Of a stretch of DNA of 64,000 nt, positions 1 to 8,255 are shown in pieces. The stretch's first letter is position 1. The number at the start of each line of letters is the position of its first letter. This stretch comes from Pseudomonas sp. Leaf48 (GTDB lineage Bacteria > Pseudomonadota > Gammaproteobacteria > Pseudomonadales > Pseudomonadaceae): the NCBI RefSeq assembly GCF_001421885.1, contig NZ_LMLH01000030.1, forward strand, positions 1-64,000, written 5' to 3'. Under the pieces are notes generated by a model. That model worked only from the letters and a program-made list of their open reading frames with translations. It was not told the DNA's origin and searched no databases. The translations under genes and the position numbers were made by a program.

Positions 1-46
1 AAGCCAGCGTGTAATCGCGCTGACTGCGCCTTTTCCCCGAATCCAT
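1..46 (-). CDS. transposase OrfA-like protein, N-terminal fragment
   Basis: Only 15 codons are visible (MDSGKRRSQRDYTLA), starting at 46 behind a near-perfect Shine-Dalgarno sequence. The basic, short N-terminus resembles helix-turn-helix OrfA proteins of IS3-family elements, as I remember them. The gene is cut by the window edge, so neither its length nor its intactness can be judged. The function is therefore tentative. Confidence 0.4.
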   Translation of the reverse strand, partial: MDSGKRRSQRDYTLA

Positions 47-101
47 TGCTCCCTCCTGAAAATAGGTCAGAAGGTGTAAACCTTATTCAGGACGGGACAC
101 A
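1..101 (-). mobile_element. left end of an insertion sequence, probably IS3-like (partial)
   Basis: The element runs off the window. Read on the minus strand, a possible terminal sequence beginning TGTGTCCCGTC (101 down to 91) is followed by a leader, a strong ribosome binding site (aggaggg) and a start codon at 46. The IS3-family call rests on the resemblance of the first residues of the encoded protein to OrfA-type transposases and on the TG start of the presumed terminus. The matching end and any target duplication lie outside the window, so the exact boundary is a guess. Confidence 0.4.
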
Positions 102-108
102 GGAACAA

Positions 109-148
109 AAAAAGCCCCTGTCACTGACGAAGTGACAGGGGCTTTTTC
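109..148. terminator. bidirectional rho-independent terminator below uvrA
   Basis: A perfect 13-bp stem (112-124 pairing with 132-144, AAGCCCCTGTCAC) surrounds a 7-nt loop, with an A-run on the left and a T-run on the right, so it can work on both strands. It lies just downstream of the uvrA stop on the minus strand and only about 10 bp from the presumed insertion sequence end. Confidence 0.85.
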
Positions 149-159
149 ATGCCCGGCGA

Positions 160-2994
160 TCAGGCGCGATCGCGTTCCAGCAGCGGCTTGAGGTAGTAGC
201 CGGTGTGGGATTGCTTCATTTCGGCGACTTCCTCAGGCGTACCGACGGCAATGATCTGCCCGCCCTTGGAGCCACCCTCAGGACCCAGGTCCACCAGCCA
301 GTCGGCCGTCTTGATCACGTCCAGGTTGTGTTCGATCACCACCACGGTGTTGCCGTGGTCGCGCAGGCGATGCAACACGTCGAGCAGTTGTTGTATGTCC
401 GCGAAGTGCAGGCCGGTGGTCGGCTCATCGAGGATGTACAGGGTCTTGCCGGTATCACGCTTGGACAACTCGCGGGAAAGCTTCACCCGCTGGGCTTCAC
501 CACCGGACAAGGTGGTCGCCGATTGCCCCAGCTTGATGTACGACAGGCCGACGTCCATCAGCGTCTGCAGCTTACGCGCCAGGGCCGGCACCGCATCAAA
601 GAACACCCGCGCTTCCTCGATGGTCATCTCGAGGGTCTCGTGGATGCTCTTGCCCTTGTACTTGATCTCGAGGGTTTCGCGGTTGTAGCGCTTGCTCTTG
701 CACACATCGCAGGGGACGTAGATGTCCGGAAGGAAGTGCATTTCCACCTTGATCAGGCCGTCACCCTGGCAGGCCTCACAGCGTCCGCCCTTGACGTTGA
801 AGGAGAAACGCCCTGGTCCGTAGCCCCGAGAGCGGGATTCCGGCACGCCGGCGAACAGCTCGCGGATCGGCGTGAACAGCCCGGTATAGGTCGCCGGGTT
901 GGAACGCGGTGTACGGCCGATAGGGCTCTGGTCGATGTCGACGACCTTGTCCAGGTGCTCCAAGCCTTTGATGCTGTCGTGAGCCGCTGCCTCAAGTGTC
1001 GTGGCTCCGTTAAGGGCCGTGGCGCTCAAGGGGAAAAGCGTGTTGTTGATCAGGGTCGACTTGCCCGAACCGGACACACCGGTCACGCAGGTCAGCAGGC
1101 CGATCGGAATTTCCAGGTCGACGTTGCGCAAGTTGTTGCCGCGAGCGCCCTTGAGTGACAGCAACAGCTTTTTGTTACGCGGCGTGCGTTTGGCCGGTAC
1201 TTCAATTTTCACCCGCCCCGACAGGTACTTGCCGGTCAGCGAATCCGGGTGGGCCATGACCTCGGCCGGCGTACCTTCGGCGACGATATGTCCGCCATGA
1301 ACCCCGGCACCCGGGCCGATATCCACCACGTAGTCGGCCAGGCGAATCGCGTCTTCGTCGTGCTCGACCACGATCACCGTGTTGCCGATATCCCGCAGGT
1401 GCTTGAGGGTGCCGAGCAGGCGATCGTTATCGCGCTGGTGCAGGCCGATCGAGGGCTCATCGAGGATGTACAGGACCCCCACCAGGCCGGCGCCGATCTG
1501 GCTGGCCAGGCGAATACGCTGCGCCTCTCCGCCGGACAGGGTGTCGGCACTGCGGTCCAGCGACAGATAATCGAGGCCGACGTTGACCAGGAACTGCAGG
1601 CGCTCACGGATTTCCTTGAGGATCTTGTCGGCAATTTCGCCGCGCCGGCCGGTGAGCTTGAGCCCGCCGAAGTAGTCGCAGGCATCACCGATCGGCAGGT
1701 TTGTCACTGCCGGCAAGGTTTTTTCACCCACCCACACGTGCCGCGCTTCACGCCGCAAGCGGGTGCCACGGCAGTCCGGGCATGACTGGGTGCTGAGGAA
1801 TTTGGCCAGCTCTTCGCGAACCGAGGCGGACTCGGTCTCGCGGTAGCGTCGTTCCAGGTTCGGCACGATGCCTTCGAACGGGTGTGAGCGCTTGACGATG
1901 TCGCCACGGTCGTTCAGGTATTTGAAGTCGACGTTCTGCGAGCCGCTGCCATGCAGGATGAATTTCTGCTGATCGGCGGGCAGCTCGTTGAAAGGAACTT
2001 CCAGGCTGAATTTGTAGTGTGAGGCCAGCGAGCCGAGCATCTGGAAATAGTAAACGTTGCGCCGGTCCCAGCCACGAATCGCACCTTCGGCGAGAGTCAG
2101 TTCGCCGTTGACCAGGCGCTTGATGTCGAAAAACTGTTTCACACCCAGGCCATCGCAGGTCGGGCAGGCGCCGGCCGGGTTGTTGAAGGAAAACAGCTTG
2201 GGTTCCAGCTCGCTGATGGCGTGGCCGCAGATCGGGCAGGCGAAACGCGCCGAGAAGATCATCTCTTCACCCGGCTCGTCGTCCATCGGCGCCACCAGAG
2301 CGATGCCGTCCGCCAGCTTCAAGGCAGTTTCGAACGACTCGGCAAGGCGCTGCTGCATATCGGCGCGGACCTTGAAACGGTCGACCACGACATCGATTGT
2401 GTGCTTCTTCTGCTTGTCGAGTTTGGGCGCTTCGTCCAGCTCATAGAGCTTGCCGTTGATCCGGGCGCGTACGAAGCCCTGGGCACGCAGCTCTTCGAAG
2501 ACCGATAGATGCTCGCCTTTCCGCTCGCGGATCACTGGCGCCAGCAGCATAAGCTTGCTGCCCTCGGGCTCGGCAAGGACCAGGTCGACCATCTGGCTGA
2601 CGGTTTGCGCTTCCAGCGGGATATCGTGATCCGGGCAGCGCGGGATACCGACGCGGGCATACAACAGCCGCAGGTAGTCGTAGATTTCGGTGATGGTGCC
2701 GACCGTCGAGCGCGGGTTGTGCGAGGTCGATTTCTGTTCGATGGAAATCGCTGGCGACAGGCCTTCGATCGTGTCGACGTCGGGTTTTTCCATCATCGAC
2801 AGGAACTGGCGGGCGTAGGCCGACAGCGATTCGACGTAGCGGCGCTGACCTTCGGCGTACAGGGTGTCGAACGCCAGGGACGACTTGCCGGAGCCGGACA
2901 GGCCGGTGATGACGATCAGCTTGTCCCGGGGCAGGGTCAGGTCGATGTTCTTCAGGTTGTGGGTTCGAGCCCCACGAATCAGGATCTTGTCCAA
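160..2994 (-). CDS. uvrA: UvrABC excinuclease subunit A
   Basis: This is the damage-recognition ATPase of nucleotide excision repair, acting in the cytoplasm with UvrB. A TTG start at 2994 (gcgagg upstream) gives 944 residues, the usual UvrA length; the longer reading from 3066 adds an N-terminus not found in the family. Two ABC ATPase units are visible: Walker A GLSGSGKSS at about 31-39 and GVSGSGKST near 640, with the signature LSGGEAQR in each half. The zinc modules CPICG...CPTC and CEAC...CDVC are also present. A LexA-like box upstream suggests SOS control. It is divergent from the MFS gene. Confidence 0.97.
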   Translation of the reverse strand: MDKILIRGARTHNLKNIDLTLPRDKLIVITGLSGSGKSSLAFDTLYAEGQRRYVESLSAYARQFLSMMEKPDVDTIEGLSPAISIEQKSTSHNPRSTVGTITEIYDYLRLLYARVGIPRCPDHDIPLEAQTVSQMVDLVLAEPEGSKLMLLAPVIRERKGEHLSVFEELRAQGFVRARINGKLYELDEAPKLDKQKKHTIDVVVDRFKVRADMQQRLAESFETALKLADGIALVAPMDDEPGEEMIFSARFACPICGHAISELEPKLFSFNNPAGACPTCDGLGVKQFFDIKRLVNGELTLAEGAIRGWDRRNVYYFQMLGSLASHYKFSLEVPFNELPADQQKFILHGSGSQNVDFKYLNDRGDIVKRSHPFEGIVPNLERRYRETESASVREELAKFLSTQSCPDCRGTRLRREARHVWVGEKTLPAVTNLPIGDACDYFGGLKLTGRRGEIADKILKEIRERLQFLVNVGLDYLSLDRSADTLSGGEAQRIRLASQIGAGLVGVLYILDEPSIGLHQRDNDRLLGTLKHLRDIGNTVIVVEHDEDAIRLADYVVDIGPGAGVHGGHIVAEGTPAEVMAHPDSLTGKYLSGRVKIEVPAKRTPRNKKLLLSLKGARGNNLRNVDLEIPIGLLTCVTGVSGSGKSTLINNTLFPLSATALNGATTLEAAAHDSIKGLEHLDKVVDIDQSPIGRTPRSNPATYTGLFTPIRELFAGVPESRSRGYGPGRFSFNVKGGRCEACQGDGLIKVEMHFLPDIYVPCDVCKSKRYNRETLEIKYKGKSIHETLEMTIEEARVFFDAVPALARKLQTLMDVGLSYIKLGQSATTLSGGEAQRVKLSRELSKRDTGKTLYILDEPTTGLHFADIQQLLDVLHRLRDHGNTVVVIEHNLDVIKTADWLVDLGPEGGSKGGQIIAVGTPEEVAEMKQSHTGYYLKPLLERDRA

Positions 2995-3042
2995 GGTGGC
3001 CTCGCTCGGCGGGCGTCGAAAACGTAAGAGTATACGGCCAAA

Positions 3043-3062
3043 TACTGGATGGATGCACACTA
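3043..3062 (-). promoter_or_regulatory. LexA (SOS) box-like site upstream of uvrA
   Basis: TACTG, ten bases, then CACTA matches the classical LexA layout TACTG-N10-CAGTA at nine of the ten conserved positions. It sits 49-68 bp upstream of the uvrA TTG start, where an operator is expected, and uvrA is an SOS gene in related bacteria. One mismatch lies in the normally invariant CAG, so binding is likely but not certain. Confidence 0.5.
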
Positions 3063-3185
3063 TCAAATCAGGGATATGCCGGCTTACATGAAGAGTCTGT
3101 CAGCAATGCGCGGCAAAGCGTCGCGATATATCCTGTCAATCGATGGGACTGGTAGAATCGCCGCCGGTTCACATGAGGTTTTTCC

Positions 3186-4583
3186 ATGCACGATCCCCAC
3201 AGCGAACGCATGAGTGGTAGCGAGAACCGCGCAGCAAGCGGTCTGGCCCTGGTGTTCGCCTTCCGTATGCTGGGCATGTTCATGGTGTTGCCGGTACTGG
3301 CGACCTATGGCATGGACCTGGCGGGAGCGACGCCTGCCCTGATCGGGCTGGCGATTGGCGCTTATGGCCTGACCCAGGCGCTTTTCCAGATCCCGTTCGG
3401 CTTCATTTCCGACCGTATCGGTCGACGCCCGGTGATCTACCTGGGGCTGATCATCTTTGCCCTCGGCAGCGTGCTGGCGGCCAACGCCGATTCGATCTGG
3501 GGCGTGATCGCCGGACGCATCCTGCAAGGCGCCGGGGCGATTTCCGCCGCGGTCATGGCCTTGCTCTCAGACCTGACCCGCGAGCAGCACCGGACCAAGG
3601 CCATGGCCATGATCGGCATGACGATTGGTCTTTCGTTCGCCGTTGCGATGGTGGTCGGCCCGCTGGTGACCCATGCCTTCGGCCTGTCCGGGCTGTTCCT
3701 CGCCACGGGCGGCATGGCGCTACTGGGCATCCTGATCGTGATGTTCATGGTGCCGCGCTCCACCGGGCCGTTACAGCATCGTGAGTCCGGTGTCGCCCGT
3801 CAGGCGCTGATCCCGACGCTCAAGCATCCGGATCTGCTGCGCCTGGACCTGGGCATTTTTGTGTTGCACGCCATGTTGATGTCGAGCTTCGTCGCCTTGC
3901 CGCTGGCCCTGGTCGAAAAAGCCGGCCTGCCCAAGGAGCAGCACTGGTGGGTCTACCTCACTGCGCTGCTGATTTCGTTCTTCGCCATGATCCCGTTCAT
4001 TATCTACGGCGAGAAGCGACGCAAAATGAAACGAGTATTACTCGGCGCCGTCGTGACGTTGATGCTCACTGAGCTATTCTTCTGGCAGTTCGGCGATAGC
4101 TTGCGGGCTCTGGTAGTCGGGACGGTGGTATTTTTCACCGCGTTCAATCTGCTGGAAGCTTCATTGCCATCGCTGATCAGCAAGGTTTCACCGGCGGGCG
4201 GTAAGGGCACGGCGATGGGGGTTTATTCCACCAGCCAGTTCCTCGGCTCGGCACTGGGTGGCATTCTCGGCGGCTGGATGTACCAGCATGGCGGTCTGTC
4301 GGTTGTGTTCCTCGGATGCGCCGGTCTGGCTGCCATCTGGCTGGTCTTTGCTGTTACCATGCGCGAACCTCCCTACGTCACAAGCCTGCGCTTGCCGTTA
4401 TCGCCTGAGGCGATCCGTGAAGCGGGTCTGGTCGAGCGCCTGAAGGCGGTCGTAGGGGTAACAGATGCAGTGATCGTCGCAGACGAAGCGGCCATTTACA
4501 TCAAATTGGACACCGAACTATTGGATCGCACCACCCTTGAAAGCCTGGTGAACAACCCGGCCGGGGCAGCGTGCGTAGCCTAG
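3186..4583 (+). CDS. YajR-type major facilitator transporter
   Basis: This is a 465-residue inner-membrane transporter with about twelve hydrophobic segments. The MFS loop 2-3 signature is visible as GFISDRIGRRPV at about 73-84. After the last membrane segment comes a soluble tail of about 70 residues (from about 395, PPYVTSLRLPL onward) that fits the C-terminal ferredoxin-like YAM domain of YajR. The substrate is unknown. The ATG at 3186 has gagg upstream. It is divergent from uvrA and lies 9 bp before ssb, an arrangement I remember from other Pseudomonas genomes. Confidence 0.85.
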   Translation: MHDPHSERMSGSENRAASGLALVFAFRMLGMFMVLPVLATYGMDLAGATPALIGLAIGAYGLTQALFQIPFGFISDRIGRRPVIYLGLIIFALGSVLAANADSIWGVIAGRILQGAGAISAAVMALLSDLTREQHRTKAMAMIGMTIGLSFAVAMVVGPLVTHAFGLSGLFLATGGMALLGILIVMFMVPRSTGPLQHRESGVARQALIPTLKHPDLLRLDLGIFVLHAMLMSSFVALPLALVEKAGLPKEQHWWVYLTALLISFFAMIPFIIYGEKRRKMKRVLLGAVVTLMLTELFFWQFGDSLRALVVGTVVFFTAFNLLEASLPSLISKVSPAGGKGTAMGVYSTSQFLGSALGGILGGWMYQHGGLSVVFLGCAGLAAIWLVFAVTMREPPYVTSLRLPLSPEAIREAGLVERLKAVVGVTDAVIVADEAAIYIKLDTELLDRTTLESLVNNPAGAACVA

Positions 4584-4592
4584 GAGAACGTT

Positions 4593-5108
4593 ATGGCCCG
4601 TGGGGTTAACAAAGTCATATTGGTCGGCACTTGCGGCCAGGATCCCGAAGTTCGCTACCTGCCTAACGGTAATGCCGTGACCAACCTGAGTCTGGCGACC
4701 AGCGAGCAGTGGACCGACAAGCAAACCGGCCAGAAAGTCGAAAAGACCGAATGGCACCGTGTGTCGATGTTCGGCAAGGTTGCAGAGATCGCCGGCGAAT
4801 ACCTGCGTAAAGGTTCGCAGGTGTACATCGAAGGCAAACTGCAGACCCGTGAGTGGGAAAAAGACGGTATCAAGCGTTACACCACCGAAATCGTGGTCGA
4901 CATGCAGGGCACCATGCAACTGTTGGGCGGCCGTCCACAGGGCGACCAGCAAGGCCAGGGTGGCGGTAACAACTACCAGCAATCCGCTCCGCGCCAGCAG
5001 GCTCCACGTCCTGCGCCGCAACAGCAGCCACAGCGTCCAGCCCCTCAACAGGCTGCTCCGCAACCGGCTCCGGATTTCGACAGCTTTGATGACGATATTC
5101 CGTTCTAA
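4593..5108 (+). CDS. ssb: single-stranded DNA-binding protein
   Basis: The protein has 171 residues. Residues 1-110 form the OB-fold (starts MARGVNKVILVGTCGQDPEV), followed by a glutamine/proline-rich linker of about 50 residues and the acidic tip DSFDDDIPF, which docks partner proteins such as PriA, RecO and exonuclease I. It coats single-stranded DNA in replication, repair and recombination. The start has a clear taggag site 8 bp upstream. It follows the MFS gene closely and ends before a strong terminator. Length and tail are typical of Pseudomonas SSB. Confidence 0.97.
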   Translation: MARGVNKVILVGTCGQDPEVRYLPNGNAVTNLSLATSEQWTDKQTGQKVEKTEWHRVSMFGKVAEIAGEYLRKGSQVYIEGKLQTREWEKDGIKRYTTEIVVDMQGTMQLLGGRPQGDQQGQGGGNNYQQSAPRQQAPRPAPQQQPQRPAPQQAAPQPAPDFDSFDDDIPF

Positions 5109-5151
5109 AGCAGCCGTTAGCCTCCAGCTACAAGTGGCAAGCTGAAATACC

Positions 5152-5185
5152 AAACCCGCACTTCGGTCAGAAGTGCGGGTTTTTT
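5152..5185 (+). terminator. rho-independent terminator after ssb
   Basis: The stem AAACCCGCACTTC pairs with GAAGTGCGGGTTT across a 5-nt loop and runs into a stretch of T, 44 bp after the ssb stop. The flanking A/T runs would also serve the minus-strand hydrolase gene ending at 5215. Confidence 0.85.
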
Positions 5186-5214
5186 GTTTGTGGCGAAACT
5201 GTGTGAGATGAAAC

Positions 5215-5763
5215 TCAGGCCGCGAGGAATTCGTCGGTGGACACTACGCTGGCGTAAGCAAAAGCCAGGGCTGCCATGAACGCCGCGTGCACGTGCGCTG
5301 CTGGAGCCGTCACGCCATTGAATTCCAGGTCACGGGTCGCACAGGCATCGTGAATCACCGTCACCGTGTAGCCAAAGTCCGCCGCGGCACGGGTGATGCC
5401 ATCGACGCACATGTGGCTCATGCTGCCGACCACCACCAACTCCGTGATGCCTTGTTCGTCGAGGATCGATTTCAGCTCGGTTTCGCGGAACGAGTTGACG
5501 AAGTGCTTGAGCACCACCGGTTCGTCGGCGCGGTTGAGGACTTTGGGGTGCAGCTTCGCGCCTTCAGAGTTCGGAGTGAAAAACGGCGCCTCTTCGGAGG
5601 TGAATTCATGGCGGATATGCACCACCGCATCGCCAGCGTCGCGGAAGGCCTTGAGCAGTCGTACGGCGTTGTCTGCGGCGGCGTCGGCACCGACCAGCGG
5701 CCACTTGCCTTGGGGGAAGTAGTCGTTCTGGATATCGACTACGATGAGCGCTTGCTTGGCCAT
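5215..5763 (-). CDS. isochorismatase-family cysteine hydrolase
   Basis: This is a 182-residue cytoplasmic hydrolase. The triad expected for the family is present: Asp10 (VVDIQNDYF), Lys86 (VVLKHFVNSF) and Cys119 (SMSHMCVDG). Family members hydrolyse amides or vinyl ethers such as nicotinamide, isochorismate or N-carbamoyl compounds; nothing here fixes the substrate. The start at 5763 has gagga 7 bp upstream. It is divergent from a GlxA-type regulator 102 bp away, which probably controls it. Confidence 0.9.
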   Translation of the reverse strand: MAKQALIVVDIQNDYFPQGKWPLVGADAAADNAVRLLKAFRDAGDAVVHIRHEFTSEEAPFFTPNSEGAKLHPKVLNRADEPVVLKHFVNSFRETELKSILDEQGITELVVVGSMSHMCVDGITRAAADFGYTVTVIHDACATRDLEFNGVTAPAAHVHAAFMAALAFAYASVVSTDEFLAA

Positions 5764-5865
5764 GACTGTTTCCTCGAAGTGTGTGTTTGGTGTGGAATGA
5801 AGTATTGGCTCCGGCAGGCCATTGCGGGATTGGCCGCACCGACAATAAGAGGGGGAAAACTGACA

Positions 5866-6858
5866 ATGGACGCACAAAGGGCAATCGCCGAACTGGCTGT
5901 GCTGATCTACCCCGGTGCGCAGATGGCGGCGGTGCATGGCTTGACGGACTTGTTCGGCGTGGCCAACCGCATTGCTGCCGAGCATCAGGCCGCGCAGTTG
6001 CCGTTGTTGCGAGTCAGCCATTGGCAGGTCGAGGCTGAGCAGGCGCCGGTGCGAGTCTATGACAGCCTGCCCGGCCCGGACCGCAACCTGGTAGCGGTGC
6101 TGATTCCGCCCTCTATCGCCGGATTTTCCGAAGGCCAGGCGCCCCAGGGATTGATCCGCTGGTTACGCCAGCAACATGCCAGCGGTGCAACCCTGGGCGG
6201 GGTGTGCGTCGGCTCGATTCTGTTGGCCGAAAGCGGACTGCTCGATGGTCGCAGCGCCACCACCCACTGGACCTCGGCAAAAGCCTTCGCCGAGCGTTAC
6301 CCGGCGATCAAGCTCAAGGCCGATACGCCGATTGTCGACGATGGCGACCTGATTACCACCGCCGGGCTGATGGCCTGGTCCGAGTTGGGCTTACGGCTGG
6401 TCGATCGCCTGCTTGGGCCGAGTATTGCCACCGCTACCGCGCGTTTCCTGGTGGTGGAGCACAGCGACAGTGCCAGCGAGTGCGGCAGTAACTTTGCGCC
6501 GATTCTCAGCCATGGCGACGCCTCGATCCTCAAGGTGCAACACTGGCTGCAAAGCAATGGGGCGACCGATGTTTCGCTGACGGCGATGGCCGACCGGGCG
6601 GGGCTGGAGGAGCGCACTTTCCTGCGGCGGTTCCGTGCGGCCACCGGGCTCAAGCCCACCGAATACTGCCAGCACCTGCGCGTTGGCAAGGCGCGGGAAA
6701 TGCTTGAATTCACCAACGGCACCATCGACCACATTGCCTGGACCGTTGGCTATCAGGACCCCGGGGCGTTTCGCTCGACATTCAAGAAGATTACCGGGCT
6801 GGCGCCGAGTGATTACCGGACGCGGTTCGGGGTGACGCCGAGTGCTGCAACGCGCTGA
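5866..6858 (+). CDS. GlxA-type transcriptional regulator (DJ-1/PfpI plus AraC HTH)
   Basis: The protein has 330 residues. Residues 8-180 form a class I glutamine amidotransferase-like/PfpI sensor domain with the nucleophile-elbow motif GGVCVGS. Residues 225-320 are a double helix-turn-helix AraC domain (AGLEERTFLRRFRAATG and the YQDPGAFRSTFKK helix). An open frame extends upstream to 5287, but the ATG at 5866 gives the normal family length and leaves a divergent promoter region. The effector is unknown. Its position suggests control of the adjacent cysteine hydrolase. Confidence 0.88.
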   Translation: MDAQRAIAELAVLIYPGAQMAAVHGLTDLFGVANRIAAEHQAAQLPLLRVSHWQVEAEQAPVRVYDSLPGPDRNLVAVLIPPSIAGFSEGQAPQGLIRWLRQQHASGATLGGVCVGSILLAESGLLDGRSATTHWTSAKAFAERYPAIKLKADTPIVDDGDLITTAGLMAWSELGLRLVDRLLGPSIATATARFLVVEHSDSASECGSNFAPILSHGDASILKVQHWLQSNGATDVSLTAMADRAGLEERTFLRRFRAATGLKPTEYCQHLRVGKAREMLEFTNGTIDHIAWTVGYQDPGAFRSTFKKITGLAPSDYRTRFGVTPSAATR

Positions 6859-7145
6859 TCATTACACCGCAAAACCTGTGAGCGAGCGTGGCCGGCACAC
6901 CCAACATCAGTGGCGACTGACACGCCGCCATCGCCGGCAGGCCAGCTCCCACAGGGGGGCTATGCCCTGTTTGGATCGTGCAAAATGCCAGAGCCTCAAG
7001 TCCTGTCGTGCAGAATAAGACAGGCAACATGCCATCACCAGTGACGCAACTGTCTGATTTGCCAACTGTTGTTTTACCCAGCGCCTTGGCCTGATCTCTG
7101 CACCCCTCCATCTACATCCATCAAGCGCCAATTGAAGGGGGATGC
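6859..7145. other. intergenic stretch with a REP-like half site
   Basis: About 290 bp without a convincing gene. It contains a CCAGCTCCCACAGG stretch near 6941-6955 related to the Pseudomonas REP repeats elsewhere in the window. The promoter of the DUF3182 gene should lie in its right half. Short minus-strand open frames here have no family features or good starts. Confidence 0.5.
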
Positions 7146-8255
7146 ATGACCCCAGCGAACCGCAAAAAATTGGTAGTTGCCCATTCGGTGCTGCCCGATG
7201 CGCCGCTACACGAAGTCGAAACCAATCGCGCTTTGGCGCGCTGGCTGGCGCAGGTACTAGGGCTCAAGTACGGCGGTAGTTACGACATGGAGCAGCACAG
7301 CGGGCGGGATCTTTACCTGTTGCCGACCCAGACTCTGGTCGGCGCCGCTGCGGCACGGGAGCTGGGAGTCAAGGGGCCGCAGGATCTGTGGGGCGGCTAT
7401 GTCGACCACGACTTCATCTGCACCAAAGCCATCAGCCACGGTTTACTCAATCGCCACGCGCATGCACCGCAGGGGTGGGAGCCACAGTTTTCCGCGCGGG
7501 TGCGCAGCGTAGTGCTCGATGGTCTCAGCGTGTTTGCCTTCGACGATGCACGGCCGGCGGCAGAGCATCTGCTGTACACCGGCCCCATTCGCCTCAAGCC
7601 GATACATGCCTGCGCCGGGCGAGGTCAAGAAGTGATCAGGAGCCTGGAGGAGTTCGATGCCGTTCTCGCCCGGCCCGAGGCCAAAGCCCTGTTCAGTGAA
7701 GGTGTGGTGCTGGAACAGGACCTTCAGGAGGTCATCACCCACAGCGTCGGCCAGAGTTTCGTCGGCGAAAAGGTGCTCAGTTACTGTGGTGAGCAATACT
7801 TGACCGAAGACGGTAATGGCGAGCCGGTGTATGGCGGTTCCGACCTGCTGGTGGTGCAGGGGACTTACGACGATCTGCTCAAGCTTGAATTACCGGAAGA
7901 CGTGCGTCTGGCGATCCGCCAGGCTCAGGTGTTCGACAGTGCAGCGGATGAAGCTTATACGGGTTTCTACGCTTCGCGGCGCAACTACGATATCGCCCAG
8001 GGCCTGGACAACAGCGGCAAGCAGCGCAGTGGCGTGCTCGAACAGTCCTGGCGGCTGGGCGGCGCGAGCAGTGCCGAACTGGCGGCCTTGCAGAGCTTCG
8101 TCAACGACCCGGGAATGCGCGCGATTCGTGTGTCCTCAGTCGAGACCTATATCGATCAACCGTTGCCGGCAAACGCTATCGAGGTGTATCGCGGTCCGGC
8201 AGAGAGCAGTGATTTTCTCCTCAAGTACGTAACGGTTAAATCCTATGACGGCTAG
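7146..8255 (+). CDS. DUF3182 family protein, possible ATP-grasp enzyme
   Basis: The protein has 369 residues and the ATG is preceded by gaaggggg. I recognise the DUF3182 family, whose biochemical role I do not know. The middle of the protein looks like an ATP-grasp fold: IRLKPIHACAGRGQEVI resembles the nucleotide-binding lysine strand, VVLEQDL resembles the adenine-contacting strand, and a glycine-rich turn near EPVYGGSDLLVV follows. No signal peptide or membrane segment is seen. It overlaps the next gene, an alpha/beta hydrolase, by 11 bp, so the two are probably translated together and act in one pathway. Confidence 0.75.
   Translation: MTPANRKKLVVAHSVLPDAPLHEVETNRALARWLAQVLGLKYGGSYDMEQHSGRDLYLLPTQTLVGAAAARELGVKGPQDLWGGYVDHDFICTKAISHGLLNRHAHAPQGWEPQFSARVRSVVLDGLSVFAFDDARPAAEHLLYTGPIRLKPIHACAGRGQEVIRSLEEFDAVLARPEAKALFSEGVVLEQDLQEVITHSVGQSFVGEKVLSYCGEQYLTEDGNGEPVYGGSDLLVVQGTYDDLLKLELPEDVRLAIRQAQVFDSAADEAYTGFYASRRNYDIAQGLDNSGKQRSGVLEQSWRLGGASSAELAALQSFVNDPGMRAIRVSSVETYIDQPLPANAIEVYRGPAESSDFLLKYVTVKSYDG

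Noticed and set aside
2995..3066. Longer uvrA with 24 extra residues
   Set aside because: The TTG at 2994 gives the standard 944-residue protein with a ribosome binding site; the extension would run through the LexA-like box.
5287..5865. N-terminal extension of the GlxA-type regulator (open frame to 5287)
   Set aside because: It runs antisense to the cysteine hydrolase, makes the protein far too long for the family and would remove the divergent promoter region; the ATG at 5866 fits.
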